This document shows positions 11,770-21,899 of a stretch of 55,696 nucleotides of DNA, in pieces. This DNA is from Stutzerimonas kunmingensis (lineage in GTDB: Bacteria > Pseudomonadota > Gammaproteobacteria > Pseudomonadales > Pseudomonadaceae). The notes under the pieces were generated by a model. That model did no database searches. It saw only the letters and a program-made list of their open reading frames with translations, and was not told the origin of the DNA. The DNA lies in NCBI RefSeq assembly GCF_900114065.1, contig NZ_FORS01000012.1:1-55696 (forward strand), read 5' to 3'. Position 1 is the first letter of the stretch, and the number at the start of each line of letters is the position of its first letter. The translations under genes and the position numbers were made by a program.

Positions 11770-12414
11770 ATGGTAGCTATCTCTCTTACGCCCAAGATAA
11801 AGAATATCGACAAGTTGCTCGCCCACTGCCATAGACGGCGATACACGGCGAAGAGCACGATCATTTACGCAGGCGACCGTTGCGAGTCGCTTTTTTTCAT
11901 CGTCAAAGGCTCGGTCACCATTCTTATCGAGGATGACGACGGTCGCGAGATGATCATCGCCTATTTGAATGCAGGCGACTTTTTCGGAGAGATGGGGCTT
12001 TTCGAGAAAGAAGGAGCGGAAAAGGAACGCAGCGCCTGGGTTCGCGCAAAGACCGAATGCGAAGTTGCCGAACTGAGCTATGCGAAGTTTCGCGAGCTGA
12101 CCCAGCAGGATCCGGACATCCTCTATGCCCTCGGCAGTCAGATGGCCGAGCGTCTGCGCAACACCACACGCAAGGTCGGCGACCTGGCCTTCCTCGACGT
12201 TACCGGCCGTGTCGCGCGTACCTTGCTCGACCTGTGCAAGCAGCCCGACGCCATGACTCATCCGGACGGCATGCAGATCAAGATCACCCGCCAGGAAATC
12301 GGCCGTATCGTCGGTTGCTCCCGCGAGATGGTCGGTCGAGTGCTCAAGAGCCTGGAAGCCCAGGGTCTCGTCTATGTCAAAGGCAAGACCATGGTGGTAT
12401 TCGGCACTCGCTGA
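11770..12414 (+). CDS. vfr: Vfr, cAMP receptor-type global regulator
   Basis: This Crp-family transcription factor is the cAMP-dependent virulence and motility regulator in P. aeruginosa. The 214 residues contain an N-terminal cyclic-nucleotide-binding barrel (about 20-130, with [10 protein letters not shown] and the phosphate-binding ERSAWVRAK stretch), a dimerisation helix, and a C-terminal helix-turn-helix (about 172-200) with the recognition sequence [16 protein letters not shown] see no strong promoter or Crp box in the 200-base gap shared with the divergent OsmC gene. Convergent with trpC, as in P. aeruginosa. Confidence 0.93.
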   Translation: MVAISLTPKIKNIDKLLAHCHRRRYTAKSTIIYAGDRCESLFFIVKGSVTILIEDDDGREMIIAYLNAGDFFGEMGLFEKEGAEKERSAWVRAKTECEVAELSYAKFRELTQQDPDILYALGSQMAERLRNTTRKVGDLAFLDVTGRVARTLLDLCKQPDAMTHPDGMQIKITRQEIGRIVGCSREMVGRVLKSLEAQGLVYVKGKTMVVFGTR

Positions 12415-12421
12415 TCCTTCA

Positions 12422-12461
12422 GACCGCTACCTGCCAGCGCGCAATGCGCGGGCAGACGGTC
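12422..12461. terminator. Imperfect hairpin between vfr and trpC
   Basis: Nested stems GACCG/CGGTC, CTGCC/GGCAG and GCGC/GCGC around an AAT loop fill the short convergent gap. No clear T-run follows, so it may be factor-assisted or only structural. Confidence 0.45.
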
Positions 12462-13302
12462 ACTCCGGATCGGCAGCGACAGGGGCCGCACGGCCGCGCG
12501 AACGATCAGGGTAGAACAGGCGCTGCAGCTCTACGCCAGGTTGCTCGGCGCGCATGAACGCCTCGCCCACCAGGAATGCGTAGACCTGGTTTATTTCCAT
12601 CAGCTCGACATCGGCACGATTGAAGATCCCGCTCTCGGTCACCACCAGACGATCCTTTGGAATCCGCGGCAGCAGATCCAGCGTGGTTTCCAGATTGACC
12701 TCGAAGGTATGCAGGTTGCGGTTGTTGATGCCCACCAGCGGCGTTTCCAGACGCAGCGCACGTTCGAGTTCGGCAGCGTCGTGCACCTCTACCAGCACGT
12801 CCAGCCCCTGCTGCTTGGCCACCGCGGCCAGCTCGTGCATACGCACATCGTCCAGTGCCGCGACGATCAGCAGAATGCAGTCGGCGCCAAGCGCGCGCGC
12901 TTCGACCACCTGATACGGGTCGATCATGAAATCCTTGCGGATAACCGGCAGCGAGCAAGCCGCCCGCGCCTGCTGCAGATATTCATCGGCGCCCTGAAAG
13001 AAATCGATATCGGTCAACACCGACAGGCAAGCAGCGCCCCCGGTCTCGTAGCTGGCGGCAATTTCGGCGGGCAGGAAGGGATCGCGAATGACCCCTTTGC
13101 TCGGCGATGCCTTCTTCACCTCAGCGATAACCGCAGGCTCCTTGCTGCGCACCCGGCGCTCAAGCGCGGCAGCGAAGCCACGCACCGGTTCGGCAGCTGC
13201 GGCACGCTGCTCCAGCTCACCCAGCCCGACCTGGCGACTGCGCTGCGCAACCTCCTCGAACTTGCGGGCGATGATCTTCTCCAGAACGGTCGGCACGCTC
13301 AC
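12460..13302 (-). CDS. trpC: Indole-3-glycerol phosphate synthase
   Basis: It closes the indole ring from CdRP in tryptophan synthesis. The 280 residues form one TIM barrel, without the fused TrpF domain seen in enterobacteria. Visible signatures are [16 protein letters not shown] near residue 60, [12 protein letters not shown], and [13 protein letters not shown] with the phosphate-binding region after it (VTESGI). It overlaps trpD by 4 bases (ATGA), so it is translationally coupled as the last gene of the trp block. Confidence 0.96.
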   Translation of the reverse strand: MSVPTVLEKIIARKFEEVAQRSRQVGLGELEQRAAAAEPVRGFAAALERRVRSKEPAVIAEVKKASPSKGVIRDPFLPAEIAASYETGGAACLSVLTDIDFFQGADEYLQQARAACSLPVIRKDFMIDPYQVVEARALGADCILLIVAALDDVRMHELAAVAKQQGLDVLVEVHDAAELERALRLETPLVGINNRNLHTFEVNLETTLDLLPRIPKDRLVVTESGIFNRADVELMEINQVYAFLVGEAFMRAEQPGVELQRLFYPDRSRGRAAPVAADPE

Positions 13303-14345
13303 TTTTGATTCTCCTGCTTGAACACTGCGGTGAAGGACACCAGTTCCTCCAGCTTGTCGCGCGCCAGCCCGGTGCTGCGCGCGTCATGGGCCATCTCGAC
13401 GCCCTGCTTCAGGCTGCTCGCCAGGTCGGCGGCATACAGCGCAGCGCCAGCATTGAGCACGATCATGTCGGCAGCCTTCTGACCGTTCTCGCTCAGCCGA
13501 CGCCCCAGCGCGTCGCGGATCAAGGCCAGCGAGCCCTGAGCGTCCTCTACGTTCAGGCCGATCAAACTCTGGCTCTTGATGCCAAAGTCCTCGGGCTGAA
13601 TGCTGTATTCACGGATCTCACCATCCTTCAGCTCGGCAACATGCGTCGGCGCGGCCAGACTGATCTCGTCCAGCCCGTCCTGCGCATGCACCACCAGCAC
13701 ATGCTTGCTGCCCAGACGCGCCAGCACTTCGGCCATCGGCCGGCACAATGCCTTGCTGAACACGCCAAGCACCTGATGGCGGACGCCGGCCGGGTTGGCC
13801 ATAGGGCCGAGGATATTGAACAGCGTACGTAGGCCGAGTTCGCGGCGCGGGCCGGCCGCGTGCTTCATGGCGCCATGATGGGCCGGGGCGAACATGAAGC
13901 CGACGCCGACCGTATCGACACTGCGCGCCACCTGCTCGGGCGTCAGGTCGAGGAAGACCCCGGCCGCCTCGAGCAGATCGGCGCTGCCGCTCTTGCCGGA
14001 TACTGCGCGGTTACCGTGCTTGGCGACCTTGCCGCCAGCGGCCGCAACGACGAACGAGGCGGCAGTGGACACGTTGAAGATATTCATGCCGTCGCCACCG
14101 GTGCCACAGGTGTCGACAAGCTTGTCGGTGTCGAAACGCACCGGAGCGGCAAGCTCACGCATGACCTGCACGGCGCCGACGATCTCGTCGATGGTTTCGC
14201 TCTTCATGCGCATGCCCATGAGGAACGCACCGACCTGCGCATCAGTGCATTGACCGGTCATGATCTGGCGCATCACCGCCTGCATCTCTTCGGTGGTCAG
14301 GTCCAGCTGACCGACGATGCGGTTGAGGGCTTCCTTGATATCCAT
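13299..14345 (-). CDS. trpD: Anthranilate phosphoribosyltransferase
   Basis: It transfers phosphoribose from PRPP to anthranilate. The 348 residues show the glycine-rich PRPP loop [17 protein letters not shown] near residue 80, and [19 protein letters not shown], both diagnostic for TrpD. Its start codon shares one base with the trpG stop codon and its stop overlaps the trpC start, giving a tightly coupled trpGDC unit. Confidence 0.96.
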   Translation of the reverse strand: MDIKEALNRIVGQLDLTTEEMQAVMRQIMTGQCTDAQVGAFLMGMRMKSETIDEIVGAVQVMRELAAPVRFDTDKLVDTCGTGGDGMNIFNVSTAASFVVAAAGGKVAKHGNRAVSGKSGSADLLEAAGVFLDLTPEQVARSVDTVGVGFMFAPAHHGAMKHAAGPRRELGLRTLFNILGPMANPAGVRHQVLGVFSKALCRPMAEVLARLGSKHVLVVHAQDGLDEISLAAPTHVAELKDGEIREYSIQPEDFGIKSQSLIGLNVEDAQGSLALIRDALGRRLSENGQKAADMIVLNAGAALYAADLASSLKQGVEMAHDARSTGLARDKLEELVSFTAVFKQENQK

Positions 14346-14938
14346 CAGCGCACGCCTCCGGTCTGCTTCAGAAAATTCGCGAACAGCTCGTGGCCCTGTT
14401 CGGTAAGGATCGATTCGGGGTGGAACTGCACACCCTCGATGTTCAGCGTTTTGTGCCGCAAGCCCATGATCTCGTCGACCGAGCCATCGTCCAGCTGGGT
14501 CCAGGCGGTGATTTCCAGGGAGTCGGGCAACGTCTCGCGCTTGACCACCAGCGAGTGGTAACGGGTGACGGTCAGCGGATTATTGAGCCCGGCGAACACA
14601 CCCTGGTCATGGTGAAACACCGGGCTGGTCTTGCCGTGCATGGCCTGCCGAGCACGTACCACATCGCCACCGAAGGCCTGACCGATGCTCTGGTGGCCGA
14701 GGCAAACGCCGAGAATGGGCAACTTGCCGGCGAAATGACGGATCAGCTCCAGCGACACACCCGCCTCGTTCGGCGTGCACGGCCCCGGCGAGACGACGAT
14801 GCGCTCCGGATTCAGCGCTTCGATCTCGGCCACGCTCAGCTCGTCGTTGCGCACCACCTTGACGTCGGCACCAAGCTCGCCGAGGTACTGCACGACGTTG
14901 TAGGTAAAGGAATCGTAGTTATCGAGCATCAACAGCAT
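14345..14938 (-). CDS. trpG: Anthranilate synthase component II (glutamine amidotransferase)
   Basis: It supplies ammonia from glutamine to TrpE. The 197 residues have the class I amidotransferase triad: nucleophile Cys in [17 protein letters not shown] (near residue 79), and the C-terminal His/Glu in [11 protein letters not shown]. The true start is [11 protein letters not shown] at 14938; upstream ORF sequence lies inside trpE. It is separated from the trpE stop by 2 bases, unlike P. aeruginosa where the pyocin cluster sits at this junction. Confidence 0.95.
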   Translation of the reverse strand: MLLMLDNYDSFTYNVVQYLGELGADVKVVRNDELSVAEIEALNPERIVVSPGPCTPNEAGVSLELIRHFAGKLPILGVCLGHQSIGQAFGGDVVRARQAMHGKTSPVFHHDQGVFAGLNNPLTVTRYHSLVVKRETLPDSLEITAWTQLDDGSVDEIMGLRHKTLNIEGVQFHPESILTEQGHELFANFLKQTGGVR

Positions 14939-14940
14939 GA

Positions 14941-16425
14941 TCAGTTCTCCTGCTGGTCGCGTTCGGCCAGGGCCACCGCACGGAACATGGCACGGCGCTT
15001 GTTCAGCGTCTCTTCCCATTCGAGTGCCGGCTGCGAGTCGGCGACGATGCCGGCACCGGCCTGCACGTGCAGCTCGCCGTCCTTGATCACCGCGGTACGA
15101 ATTGCGATGGCGGTATCCATATTGCCGTTCCAGGCGAGGTAGCCGACCGCGCCGCCGTAGACGCCACGCTTGACCGGCTCGAGTTCGTCGATGATTTCCA
15201 TGGCGCGAATCTTCGGTGCACCTGAGAGCGTGCCGGCCGGCAGGATCGCGCGCAGCGCATCCATCGCCGTCAATGGCGCCTTGAGCTGGCCGGTGACGTT
15301 GGAAACGATGTGCATGACATTCGAATAGCGCTCGATGACCATCTTCTCGGTCAGCCGCACCGTGCCGGTCTCGGCGACACGACCGACGTCGTTGCGGCCC
15401 AGGTCGATCAACATCAGGTGTTCGGCAAGCTCCTTGGCATCGCTGAGCAGGTCCTGCTCCAACGCCAGATCAGCTTCTTCGTTGGCACCGCGTGGACGCG
15501 TGCCGGCGATGGGGCGGACCGTGACCAGACCTTCCTCGACCCGCACCAGCACTTCTGGCGACGACCCCACCACGTGGAAGTCACCGAAGTTGAAGAAGTA
15601 CATGTAGGGCGTCGGGTTGAAGCAACGCAGCGCGCGGTACAGATCGATCGGCGCGGCCTTGAACGGGATCGACATGCGCTGGGAAATCACCACCTGCATG
15701 CAGTCGCCGGCGAGGATGTAGTCCTTGATGCGGTTGACCGCCTGCTCGTAATCCTCGCGGCTGAAGCTGGAGCGGAAGGTCGGTTCGGCACCATTGCTCT
15801 TTTCGAAATCCAGGCCCAGGCGCGGCGTGATCGACTGGCGCAGCTTCGCCCGCAACGCGTGCAGGCGAGCCTGACCGGCCTCGTAGGCTTCCGGCTGCGA
15901 CGGGTCGACCAGCACGATGCAGTGCAGCTTGCCGGCGAGGTTGTCGAACACCACCACGGCGTCGGAAACCATCAGCAGGATATCCGGTGTGCCCAGCGGA
16001 TCCGGGTTGGGGCAATTGCCAAGTTTGCGCTCGACATAGCGCACGCTGTCGTAGCCGAAATAGCCGACCAGCCCGCCGTTGAAGCGCGGCAGGCCCTCCA
16101 CCGGCGCGACGCGGTAGCGCTGCTGGAAGGACTCGACGAACGCCAGCGGATCTTCGACCTCACAGGTTTCGGTCTCGACGCCATCGGTAGTTATGCTGAT
16201 GCGGTGATCCTGCACGCGCATTACAGTGCGGCAAGGCAGACCGATGATCGAATAGCGCCCCCACTTCTCGCCGCCCTGGACGGACTCGAGCAGGTAGGAA
16301 TTCGGCGCATCGGCCAGTTTCAGGTATAGCGACAACGGGGTGTCGAAGTCGGCGAGGGTCTCGAACGACAGGGGAATGCGGTTATGGCCTTCGGCGGCCA
16401 AACGCAGGAATTCTTCGCGGGTCAT
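14941..16425 (-). CDS. trpE: Anthranilate synthase component I
   Basis: It converts chorismate to anthranilate using ammonia from TrpG and is feedback inhibited by tryptophan. The 494 residues include an N-terminal region with the LLES element involved in Trp binding (about residue 45-50) and a C-terminal chorismate-binding domain with [35 protein letters not shown] and [19 protein letters not shown]. It is preceded by a Trp-codon leader peptide (16496-16540), pointing to attenuation. Confidence 0.96.
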   Translation of the reverse strand: MTREEFLRLAAEGHNRIPLSFETLADFDTPLSLYLKLADAPNSYLLESVQGGEKWGRYSIIGLPCRTVMRVQDHRISITTDGVETETCEVEDPLAFVESFQQRYRVAPVEGLPRFNGGLVGYFGYDSVRYVERKLGNCPNPDPLGTPDILLMVSDAVVVFDNLAGKLHCIVLVDPSQPEAYEAGQARLHALRAKLRQSITPRLGLDFEKSNGAEPTFRSSFSREDYEQAVNRIKDYILAGDCMQVVISQRMSIPFKAAPIDLYRALRCFNPTPYMYFFNFGDFHVVGSSPEVLVRVEEGLVTVRPIAGTRPRGANEEADLALEQDLLSDAKELAEHLMLIDLGRNDVGRVAETGTVRLTEKMVIERYSNVMHIVSNVTGQLKAPLTAMDALRAILPAGTLSGAPKIRAMEIIDELEPVKRGVYGGAVGYLAWNGNMDTAIAIRTAVIKDGELHVQAGAGIVADSQPALEWEETLNKRRAMFRAVALAERDQQEN

Positions 16426-16472
16426 GTCAGCCTCGTGGTCTGAGGAGGGTTCGAACGAACAACGGCAAACGC

Positions 16473-16512
16473 GCCGGCCTGGCCGGCAGGAAAAGTCAGG
16501 CGCGCCAGCGCC
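16473..16512 (-). promoter_or_regulatory. Candidate trp attenuator structures
   Basis: Two mutually close hairpins lie at the end of the leader ORF and just after it. One is GGCGC TGGC GCGCC (16512-16499), which contains both Trp codons and is followed by TGACTTTT. The other is GCCGGC CAG GCCGGC (16487-16473). CGCGCC of the first can also pair with GGCGCG at the end of the second, so alternative folds are possible, as attenuation requires. Which hairpin terminates cannot be decided by eye. Confidence 0.5.
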
Positions 16513-16540
16513 AACGGGCCAGGGCCTTGATGACTTTCAT
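16496..16540 (-). CDS. trpL: trp leader peptide (14 residues, two Trp codons)
   Basis: The minus strand encodes [14 protein letters not shown] and then TGA. The two TGG codons at 16511-16513 and 16505-16507 are separated by one Arg codon, near the end of a short ORF. This lies 70 bases before trpE. Such Trp-rich leaders are the sensor in transcription attenuation, and attenuation of trpE has been reported in P. putida. No strong ribosome site is visible; the best is a purine-rich GCAGACA just upstream. The gene is too short for standard gene calling. Confidence 0.75.
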   Translation of the reverse strand: MKVIKALARWRWRA

Positions 16541-16604
16541 CCATTGTCTGCGGGTGAGCACCACGAGCGGATCTCTTCGGGGGGTCAAAAAGAGTCCGGC
16601 CACA

Positions 16605-17306
16605 CTAGCGCAGCCCCGGAGCCGAAGCAACCAGCTCGCGCAGGTTGTCGAGCACCAGCGCTGGCTGCTCATTCGCGATGGGCTCGCCGTGGTTGTAGCC
16701 ATAAGTGAGCGCGACACAGGGGACCGCCGCCGCCTTCGCAGCCCGCACGTCATTGCGCGAATCCCCCACGAACAGCGATTCGCGGGGCGCAACGCCCGCC
16801 TTGTCCATCACCCAGAACAGCGCCGCCGGATCGGGCTTCTGCTGCGGCAAGGTATCGCCACCGACCAGCCACTGGAAGTAACCGGCCAGCCCCTTCTCCT
16901 CCAGCAGTGGTTCGATGAACTGCGCCGGCTTGTTGGTGATGATCGCGAGCTTCACCTCGCGCTCGCGCAGCCAATCCAGGCATTCGCGAACGCCCGGATA
17001 GACGGTGGTTAGCTCATGGCCGCCGGAGTATGCCTGCATGAACAGCGCCAGCGCCTCATCGGCCAGCTCGTCGGCCACACCGTCATGGTTCAGCTGACCG
17101 GCCAATGCGCGACGCACCAGCACGCGCGAGCCATTGCCGACCCAGTCGCGCACCCGCTCGATGCCGGCGGGCTCGCGACCAAGCAACATCAACATCTTGT
17201 CCACCGCCGCGGCCAGGTCCGGCACTGAATCCATCAGGGTGCCGTCCAGGTCGAACATCACCAGCCGTGGCAATTTGCCGTCGAACAGTTGCTCCAGGCG
17301 AGTCAT
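16605..17306 (-). CDS. gph: Phosphoglycolate phosphatase
   Basis: This HAD-superfamily hydrolase removes 2-phosphoglycolate made during DNA repair. The 233 residues show HAD motif I as [15 protein letters not shown] (catalytic Asp near residue 19), motif II around IITNKP and motif [16 protein letters not shown]. Its start overlaps the rpe stop by 4 bases, giving a coupled rpe-gph pair upstream of trpE, as in other pseudomonads. Confidence 0.92.
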   Translation of the reverse strand: MTRLEQLFDGKLPRLVMFDLDGTLMDSVPDLAAAVDKMLMLLGREPAGIERVRDWVGNGSRVLVRRALAGQLNHDGVADELADEALALFMQAYSGGHELTTVYPGVRECLDWLREREVKLAIITNKPAQFIEPLLEEKGLAGYFQWLVGGDTLPQQKPDPAALFWVMDKAGVAPRESLFVGDSRNDVRAAKAAAVPCVALTYGYNHGEPIANEQPALVLDNLRELVASAPGLR

Positions 17307-17977
17307 GGCCGGGCAAGCGCCAGCTCGGCGCGCATCTGGTCGATCACGGCTTTGTAATCCGGCTGGTTGAAGATCGCCGAGCCGGCAACGAAGGTATCGG
17401 CGCCCGCCGCAGCGATTTCGCGGATGTTCTTCGGATTGACGCCACCATCGATCTCCAGGCGAATCTCGCGACCGCTGGCGTCGATCAGCGCACGCGCTTC
17501 GCGCAGCTTGTCCAACGTGTTAGGAATGAATTTCTGTCCGCCGAAACCCGGGTTGACGCTCATCAGCAAGACCATGTCGACCTTGTCCATGACGTACTTG
17601 AGCACGTCCAGCGGCGTGGCCGGGTTGAACACCAGGCCGGCCTTGGCACCGCCGTCCTTGATCAGCTGCAGCGAACGGTCGATGTGCTCCGAGGCTTCCG
17701 GGTGAAAGGTGATGTAAGTCGCGCCGGCCTCAAGGAAGTCGCCGATCATGCGATCCACCGGCTTGACCATCAGATGCACGTCGATGGGCGCGGTCACGCC
17801 GTGCTTGCGCAGCGCCGAGCAGACCATCGGGCCGATGGTCAGATTGGGGACGTAGTGATTGTCCATCACATCGAAATGGACGATGTCGGCGCCAGCGGCC
17901 AGCACGTTGTCCACTTCCTCACCCAGACGGGCGAAATTGGCGGAAAGAATCGAAGGGGCGATAGCGAACGGCAGCAT
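17303..17977 (-). CDS. rpe: Ribulose-phosphate 3-epimerase
   Basis: It interconverts ribulose-5-phosphate and xylulose-5-phosphate. The 224 residues form a TIM barrel with [15 protein letters not shown] at the start, the metal-site [15 protein letters not shown] (about 30-44), HLMV, and [13 protein letters not shown]. The open frame continues upstream into gabT, but ATG 17977 is the family start and has GAGG six bases ahead. That ribosome site lies inside a strong inverted repeat (17983-18023). Confidence 0.96.
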   Translation of the reverse strand: MLPFAIAPSILSANFARLGEEVDNVLAAGADIVHFDVMDNHYVPNLTIGPMVCSALRKHGVTAPIDVHLMVKPVDRMIGDFLEAGATYITFHPEASEHIDRSLQLIKDGGAKAGLVFNPATPLDVLKYVMDKVDMVLLMSVNPGFGGQKFIPNTLDKLREARALIDASGREIRLEIDGGVNPKNIREIAAAGADTFVAGSAIFNQPDYKAVIDQMRAELALARP

Positions 17978-17982
17978 GACGA

Positions 17983-18023
17983 CCTCGGGTAGCACGGCGG
18001 AATGCCGCGCATTGTACCCGAGG
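17983..18023 (-). promoter_or_regulatory. Inverted repeat covering the rpe ribosome site, with embedded -10 box
   Basis: On the minus strand CCTCGGGTA and TACCCGAGG are perfect 9-bp arms around a 23-base loop. The 3' arm contains the GAGG ribosome site of rpe, 6 bases before its ATG. The 5' arm overlaps a TACAAT (18016-18011) that looks like a -10 box. A matching -35 is weak or absent. Confidence 0.55.
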
Positions 18024-18081
18024 GTCAGGATTGCGGCGCGCCTGACATCCATTGCGGATGCCGGCGAGCCGCTAGGTCGGA

Positions 18082-19362
18082 TCAGGTCAGCTCGTCGAAG
18101 CACTCTGCGATGATCGCCAATCCGCGGTCGAGCAGCTCGTCCTCGGCAGTCAGCGGCACCAGCACCCGCAGCACGTTGTAGTAGGTGCCACAGGACAGCA
18201 GGATCAGGCCCTTGTCCCGCGCCCGGGCGACGATCTGCGAGGTCAGGGCGGCAGCCGGTCGCGCATGATCGCCGTCCTCGAACAGCTCGATTGCGATCAT
18301 CGCGCCCAAACCGCGCACCTCGCCGATCTCCTTGTGCTTGGCCTGGATTGCCTTGAGGCCCGTGGTCAGCCTCTCGGCTACCGCCTTGCAGCGGTCGAGC
18401 AGCTTCTCTTCCTCGAAGACTTCCAGCACCGCCAGCGCCGCGGCGCAGGACAGCGGATTGCCGGCGTAGGTGCCGCCCAGGCCGCCGGGGGCGATGGCAT
18501 CCATGATCTCGGCTTTGCCACAGACGCCGGCAATCGGGAAACCACCGCCAACAGACTTGGCGAAGGTGGTCAGGTCGGCGACCACGCCCATCTGTTCCAT
18601 GGCGAAGAAGGTGCCGGTACGCCCGGCGCCGGTCTGCACTTCGTCGGCGATCAGCAGGATGCCGTGTTCGTCGCACAGTGCGCGCAGGCGAGCCATGAAA
18701 TCCTTCGGCGCGACGTTGAAGCCGCCCTCGCCCTGCACCGGCTCGATGATGATCGCGGCGATGTCGCGTGGCTCGGCGTCGTTCTTGAAGATGCGCTCGA
18801 TGCTGGCGATCGAGTCATCGACGCTGACGCCATGAATGGCGCAGGGGTACAGCGCACGGAAGATACCGCCGGGCATCAGGCCCATTCCAGCGGAGTACGG
18901 CGCGACCTTGCCGGTCAGCCCCAAGGTCATCATGGTGCGGCCGTGATAGGCGCCGGTGAAGGCGATCACGCCGGCCCGCCCGGTGGCGGCGCGGGCGATC
19001 TTTACCGCGTTTTCCACCGCCTCGGAGCCGGTAGTGACAAGCAGGGTCTTCTTAGCGAAGTTGCCCGGCACCCGCGCGTTGATCTTCTCGCACAGCTCGA
19101 CGTACGGCTCGTAGGCCAGCACCTGGAAGCAGGTGTGGGTCAGCTTGTGCAGCTGCTCCTCCACCGCCTTGACGATTTTCGGGTGCAGGTGTCCGGTATT
19201 CAGCACGGCAATGCCGCCGGCGAAGTCGATGAATTCGCGGCCTTCGACGTCGACCACGCTGCTGTTCTTCGCGTGGTCGGCAAAGATCGGGTGGATCTGG
19301 CCGACGCCACGCGGGACGGCGGCGACACGGCGTTGCATCATGGATTCGTTGGTCTTGCTCAT
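18082..19362 (-). CDS. gabT: 4-aminobutyrate (5-aminovalerate) aminotransferase
   Basis: This PLP enzyme moves the amino group of GABA to 2-oxoglutarate, giving succinate semialdehyde. Pseudomonas GabT also acts on 5-aminovalerate in lysine catabolism (DavT). The 426 residues show [24 protein letters not shown], the PLP-Asp motif [14 protein letters not shown] and the Schiff-base Lys in [12 protein letters not shown] (near residue 268). A GAGGAG ribosome site precedes the ATG. It is the last gene of the agt-gab block, with a 158-base gap after gabD. Confidence 0.93.
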   Translation of the reverse strand: MSKTNESMMQRRVAAVPRGVGQIHPIFADHAKNSSVVDVEGREFIDFAGGIAVLNTGHLHPKIVKAVEEQLHKLTHTCFQVLAYEPYVELCEKINARVPGNFAKKTLLVTTGSEAVENAVKIARAATGRAGVIAFTGAYHGRTMMTLGLTGKVAPYSAGMGLMPGGIFRALYPCAIHGVSVDDSIASIERIFKNDAEPRDIAAIIIEPVQGEGGFNVAPKDFMARLRALCDEHGILLIADEVQTGAGRTGTFFAMEQMGVVADLTTFAKSVGGGFPIAGVCGKAEIMDAIAPGGLGGTYAGNPLSCAAALAVLEVFEEEKLLDRCKAVAERLTTGLKAIQAKHKEIGEVRGLGAMIAIELFEDGDHARPAAALTSQIVARARDKGLILLSCGTYYNVLRVLVPLTAEDELLDRGLAIIAECFDELT

Positions 19363-19483
19363 AAGCTCCTCGGTAGCCGCTCATCGTCGGCACGGGTCAT
19401 GAAGAACGCCAGGAAGCGGGCGCGGCAGCATACGATGATCGACTGCCGCGCTATCCGGAGCGTTCGGATTACAGTAAAACTCC

Positions 19484-19499
19484 GTGCATTATTTTGCAC
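19484..19499. repeat. Inverted repeat in the gabD-gabT gap
   Basis: GTGCA, six A/T bases, TGCAC, close behind the gabD stop on the minus strand and followed by GGAGTTTTAC. It may be a weak terminator, an operator or a promoter part for gabT. The rest of the gap shows nothing I can name. Confidence 0.4.
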
Positions 19500-19520
19500 G
19501 CCTGTTTTAGGCCGCTGGTG

Positions 19521-20996
19521 TCAGATACCGCCCAGGCACAGGTATTTGATTTCCACGTATTCATCCAGGGCGTACTTCGAGCCTTCACGGCCCAGGCCGG
19601 AGGCCTTCATCCCGCCGAACGGCGCCACCTCGGTGGAGATCACTCCGGTGTTGATGCCGACCATGCCGTACTCCAGCGCCTCGGCGACACGGAACACCCG
19701 GCTCAGGTCGCGGGCGTAGAAATAGGCGGCGAGGCCGAACTCGGTGTCGTTGGCCTGGCGGATCACCTCGTCCTCGTCGCGGAAGCGGAACAGCGGCGCC
19801 AGCGGACCGAAGGTTTCCTCGCGCGCCACAACCATTTCGGCGGTGACGCCACCCACCAGCGTCGGCTCGAAGAAGTTGCCGCCAAGCGCATGGGGTTTGC
19901 CGCCGGCCAGCAGGGTGGCGCCCTTGTCCAGCGCGTCCTGCAAATGGCGCTGCACCTTGGCCACCGCCGCGGCATCGATCAGCGGACCGGTGGTCACGCC
20001 CTCATCCGCACCGTTGCCGACCTTCAGCCGCGCCACCGCAGCGGAAAGCTTGTCGACGAAGGCCTCATAGATGCCGTCCTGCACGTAGATGCGGTTGGCG
20101 CAGACGCAGGTCTGCCCGGCGTTGCGGTATTTGGAGATCATCGCGCCCTCGACCGCCGCATCCAGATCGGCGTCGTCGAAGACGATGAAGGGTGCGTTGC
20201 CGCCCAGCTCCAGCGAGAGCTTCTTCAGCGTCGGCGCGCACTGCTGCATCAGCTTGACTCCCACCGCGGTCGAGCCGGTGAACGAGAGCTTGCGCACGAT
20301 AGGGTTCTCACAGAGTTCGGCCCCCACCTCACGGGACGTGGCGGCATCGGCGGTGATCACGCTGAACAGTCCCGCCGGAATGCCCGCACGCTCGGCCAGC
20401 GCGGCCAGCGCGGCCAGCGCCAGTGCCGAGAACGGTGTCTGCGGTGCCGGTTTGAGCACCATGGCACAGCCCGCGGCCAACGCCGGCCCAGCCTTGCGGG
20501 TGATCATTGCGCTGGGGAAATTCCACGGCGTGATCGCCGCGGTGACGCCGACTGGCTCCTTCTGCACCAGGATGCGCTTGTCGCCGGCGTGGGCAGGAAT
20601 CACATCGCCGTAGAGGCGCTTGCCCTCCTCGGCGAACCACTCGAGAAAGGATGCGGCGTAGGCCACCTCGCCCCGCGCCTCGGCCAACGGCTTGCCCTGT
20701 TCGGCGGTCATGATCCGCGCCAGGTCTTCCTGATTCTCCAGCATCAGCTCATACCAGCGCCGCAGGCGCGCCGCGCGCTCCTTGGCGGTCAGCGCGCGCC
20801 AGGCCGGTTGGGCTGCCTGCGCGGCTTCGATGGCGCGGCGGGTTTCGCCGCGGCCCATGTTCGGCACGGCGCCGATCAGCTCGCCGGTGGCCGGATTGAA
20901 GATTTCGGTGCGCGCGCCACTGTCGGCCTCGCACCACTCACCGTTGAGATAGGCGGTTTGGCGCAACAGATCGGGTTGCCCAAGTTGCAGAGTCAT
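19521..20996 (-). CDS. gabD: Succinate-semialdehyde dehydrogenase (NADP+)
   Basis: It oxidises the semialdehyde product of GabT to succinate, or glutarate semialdehyde to glutarate in the 5-aminovalerate route (DavD). The 491 residues are a full aldehyde dehydrogenase. They include the cofactor-binding region with ITPWNFPSAMI, the Glu general base in SLELGGNAPFIV, and the nucleophile Cys in NAGQTCVCANRIYV (near residue 290). It starts 12 bases after agtD, so it is almost certainly in the transporter operon. Confidence 0.93.
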   Translation of the reverse strand: MTLQLGQPDLLRQTAYLNGEWCEADSGARTEIFNPATGELIGAVPNMGRGETRRAIEAAQAAQPAWRALTAKERAARLRRWYELMLENQEDLARIMTAEQGKPLAEARGEVAYAASFLEWFAEEGKRLYGDVIPAHAGDKRILVQKEPVGVTAAITPWNFPSAMITRKAGPALAAGCAMVLKPAPQTPFSALALAALAALAERAGIPAGLFSVITADAATSREVGAELCENPIVRKLSFTGSTAVGVKLMQQCAPTLKKLSLELGGNAPFIVFDDADLDAAVEGAMISKYRNAGQTCVCANRIYVQDGIYEAFVDKLSAAVARLKVGNGADEGVTTGPLIDAAAVAKVQRHLQDALDKGATLLAGGKPHALGGNFFEPTLVGGVTAEMVVAREETFGPLAPLFRFRDEDEVIRQANDTEFGLAAYFYARDLSRVFRVAEALEYGMVGINTGVISTEVAPFGGMKASGLGREGSKYALDEYVEIKYLCLGGI

Positions 20997-21008
20997 GTGC
21001 GTATTCCG

Positions 21009-21836
21009 TCAGGCAGGTTGTTGAGTGCGCAGCTTCTCGGCACGGCCACGCAGCCACTCCAGAGTCAGCAGCAGGGCGATGGAGAAGCCGATCAGCAGCG
21101 TCGCCGCGGCGGCGATGGTCGGGCTGAGGTTTTCCCGTATGCCGCTGAACATCTGCCGTGGCAGGGTGATCTGCTCCGGGCCGGCGAGGAACAGCGTCAC
21201 CACCACTTCATCGAACGAGGTGGCAAAGGCGAACAGCGCGCCGGAAATCACCCCCGGCGCGATCAGCGGCAGTGTCACCCGGAAGAACGCGGTCAGCGGT
21301 GATGCGCCGAGGCTGGCCGCAGCACGCACCAGGTTGTAGTTGAAGCCCTGCAGCGTCGCGGAGACCGTGATGATCACGAAGGGCACGCCGAGCACCGCGT
21401 GCACCAGGATCAGCGACAGGTAGCTGTTGCCCATGCCCAGCGGGGCAAAGAACAGGTAGCTGGCGACACCGATGATCACCACCGGCACTACCATCGGCGA
21501 GATCAGCACCGTCATCAGCAGCGCCTTGCCGCGAAATTCCGCGCGGGTCAGGCCGACCGCCGCCAGGGTGCCGAGCACCACGGCAAGAAAGGTCGCGGCG
21601 GGCGCGATGAGCATGCTGTTCTTCAGCGAGCGCATCCAGTCGGCCGAGCTGAACAGCGCCTCGTACCAACGCATGGAAAAGCCCTGCAAGGGATAGACGA
21701 GGAACGAGCCGGAATTGAACGACAGCGGCACGATGACCAGTACCGGCACGATCAGAAACAGCAGCACCAGCGCGCAGAGGATGCGCAGCGCGTAGTACCA
21801 GGCCCGTTCGACGGGCGACATATAGGGGCTCAGCAT
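21009..21836 (-). CDS. agtD: ABC transporter permease, PotC type (AgtD-like)
   Basis: An inner-membrane permease of the polyamine/opine/amino-acid PAAT-spermidine type, 275 residues with six predicted helices. The coupling motif is visible around AAASLGASPLTAFFRVTLP (EAA loop, near residue 180). The ATG at 21836 has AGGAG about 9 bases ahead. By order and by the neighbouring AgtSR-like regulators it corresponds to AgtD (PA0606) of the GABA and 5-aminovalerate importer of P. aeruginosa. The substrate is inferred from this context. Confidence 0.82.
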   Translation of the reverse strand: MLSPYMSPVERAWYYALRILCALVLLFLIVPVLVIVPLSFNSGSFLVYPLQGFSMRWYEALFSSADWMRSLKNSMLIAPAATFLAVVLGTLAAVGLTRAEFRGKALLMTVLISPMVVPVVIIGVASYLFFAPLGMGNSYLSLILVHAVLGVPFVIITVSATLQGFNYNLVRAAASLGASPLTAFFRVTLPLIAPGVISGALFAFATSFDEVVVTLFLAGPEQITLPRQMFSGIRENLSPTIAAAATLLIGFSIALLLTLEWLRGRAEKLRTQQPA

Positions 21837-21899
21837 GAAAGGTTCTCCTGCCCGGCATGAAGACTCTGAAAAGGCGGCCGCGCCGCGACGTGCGTCATC

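Noticed and set aside
17978..18676. Upstream extension of the rpe reading frame
   Set aside because: It is an out-of-frame reading of gabT; family length and the GAGG site set the start at 17977.
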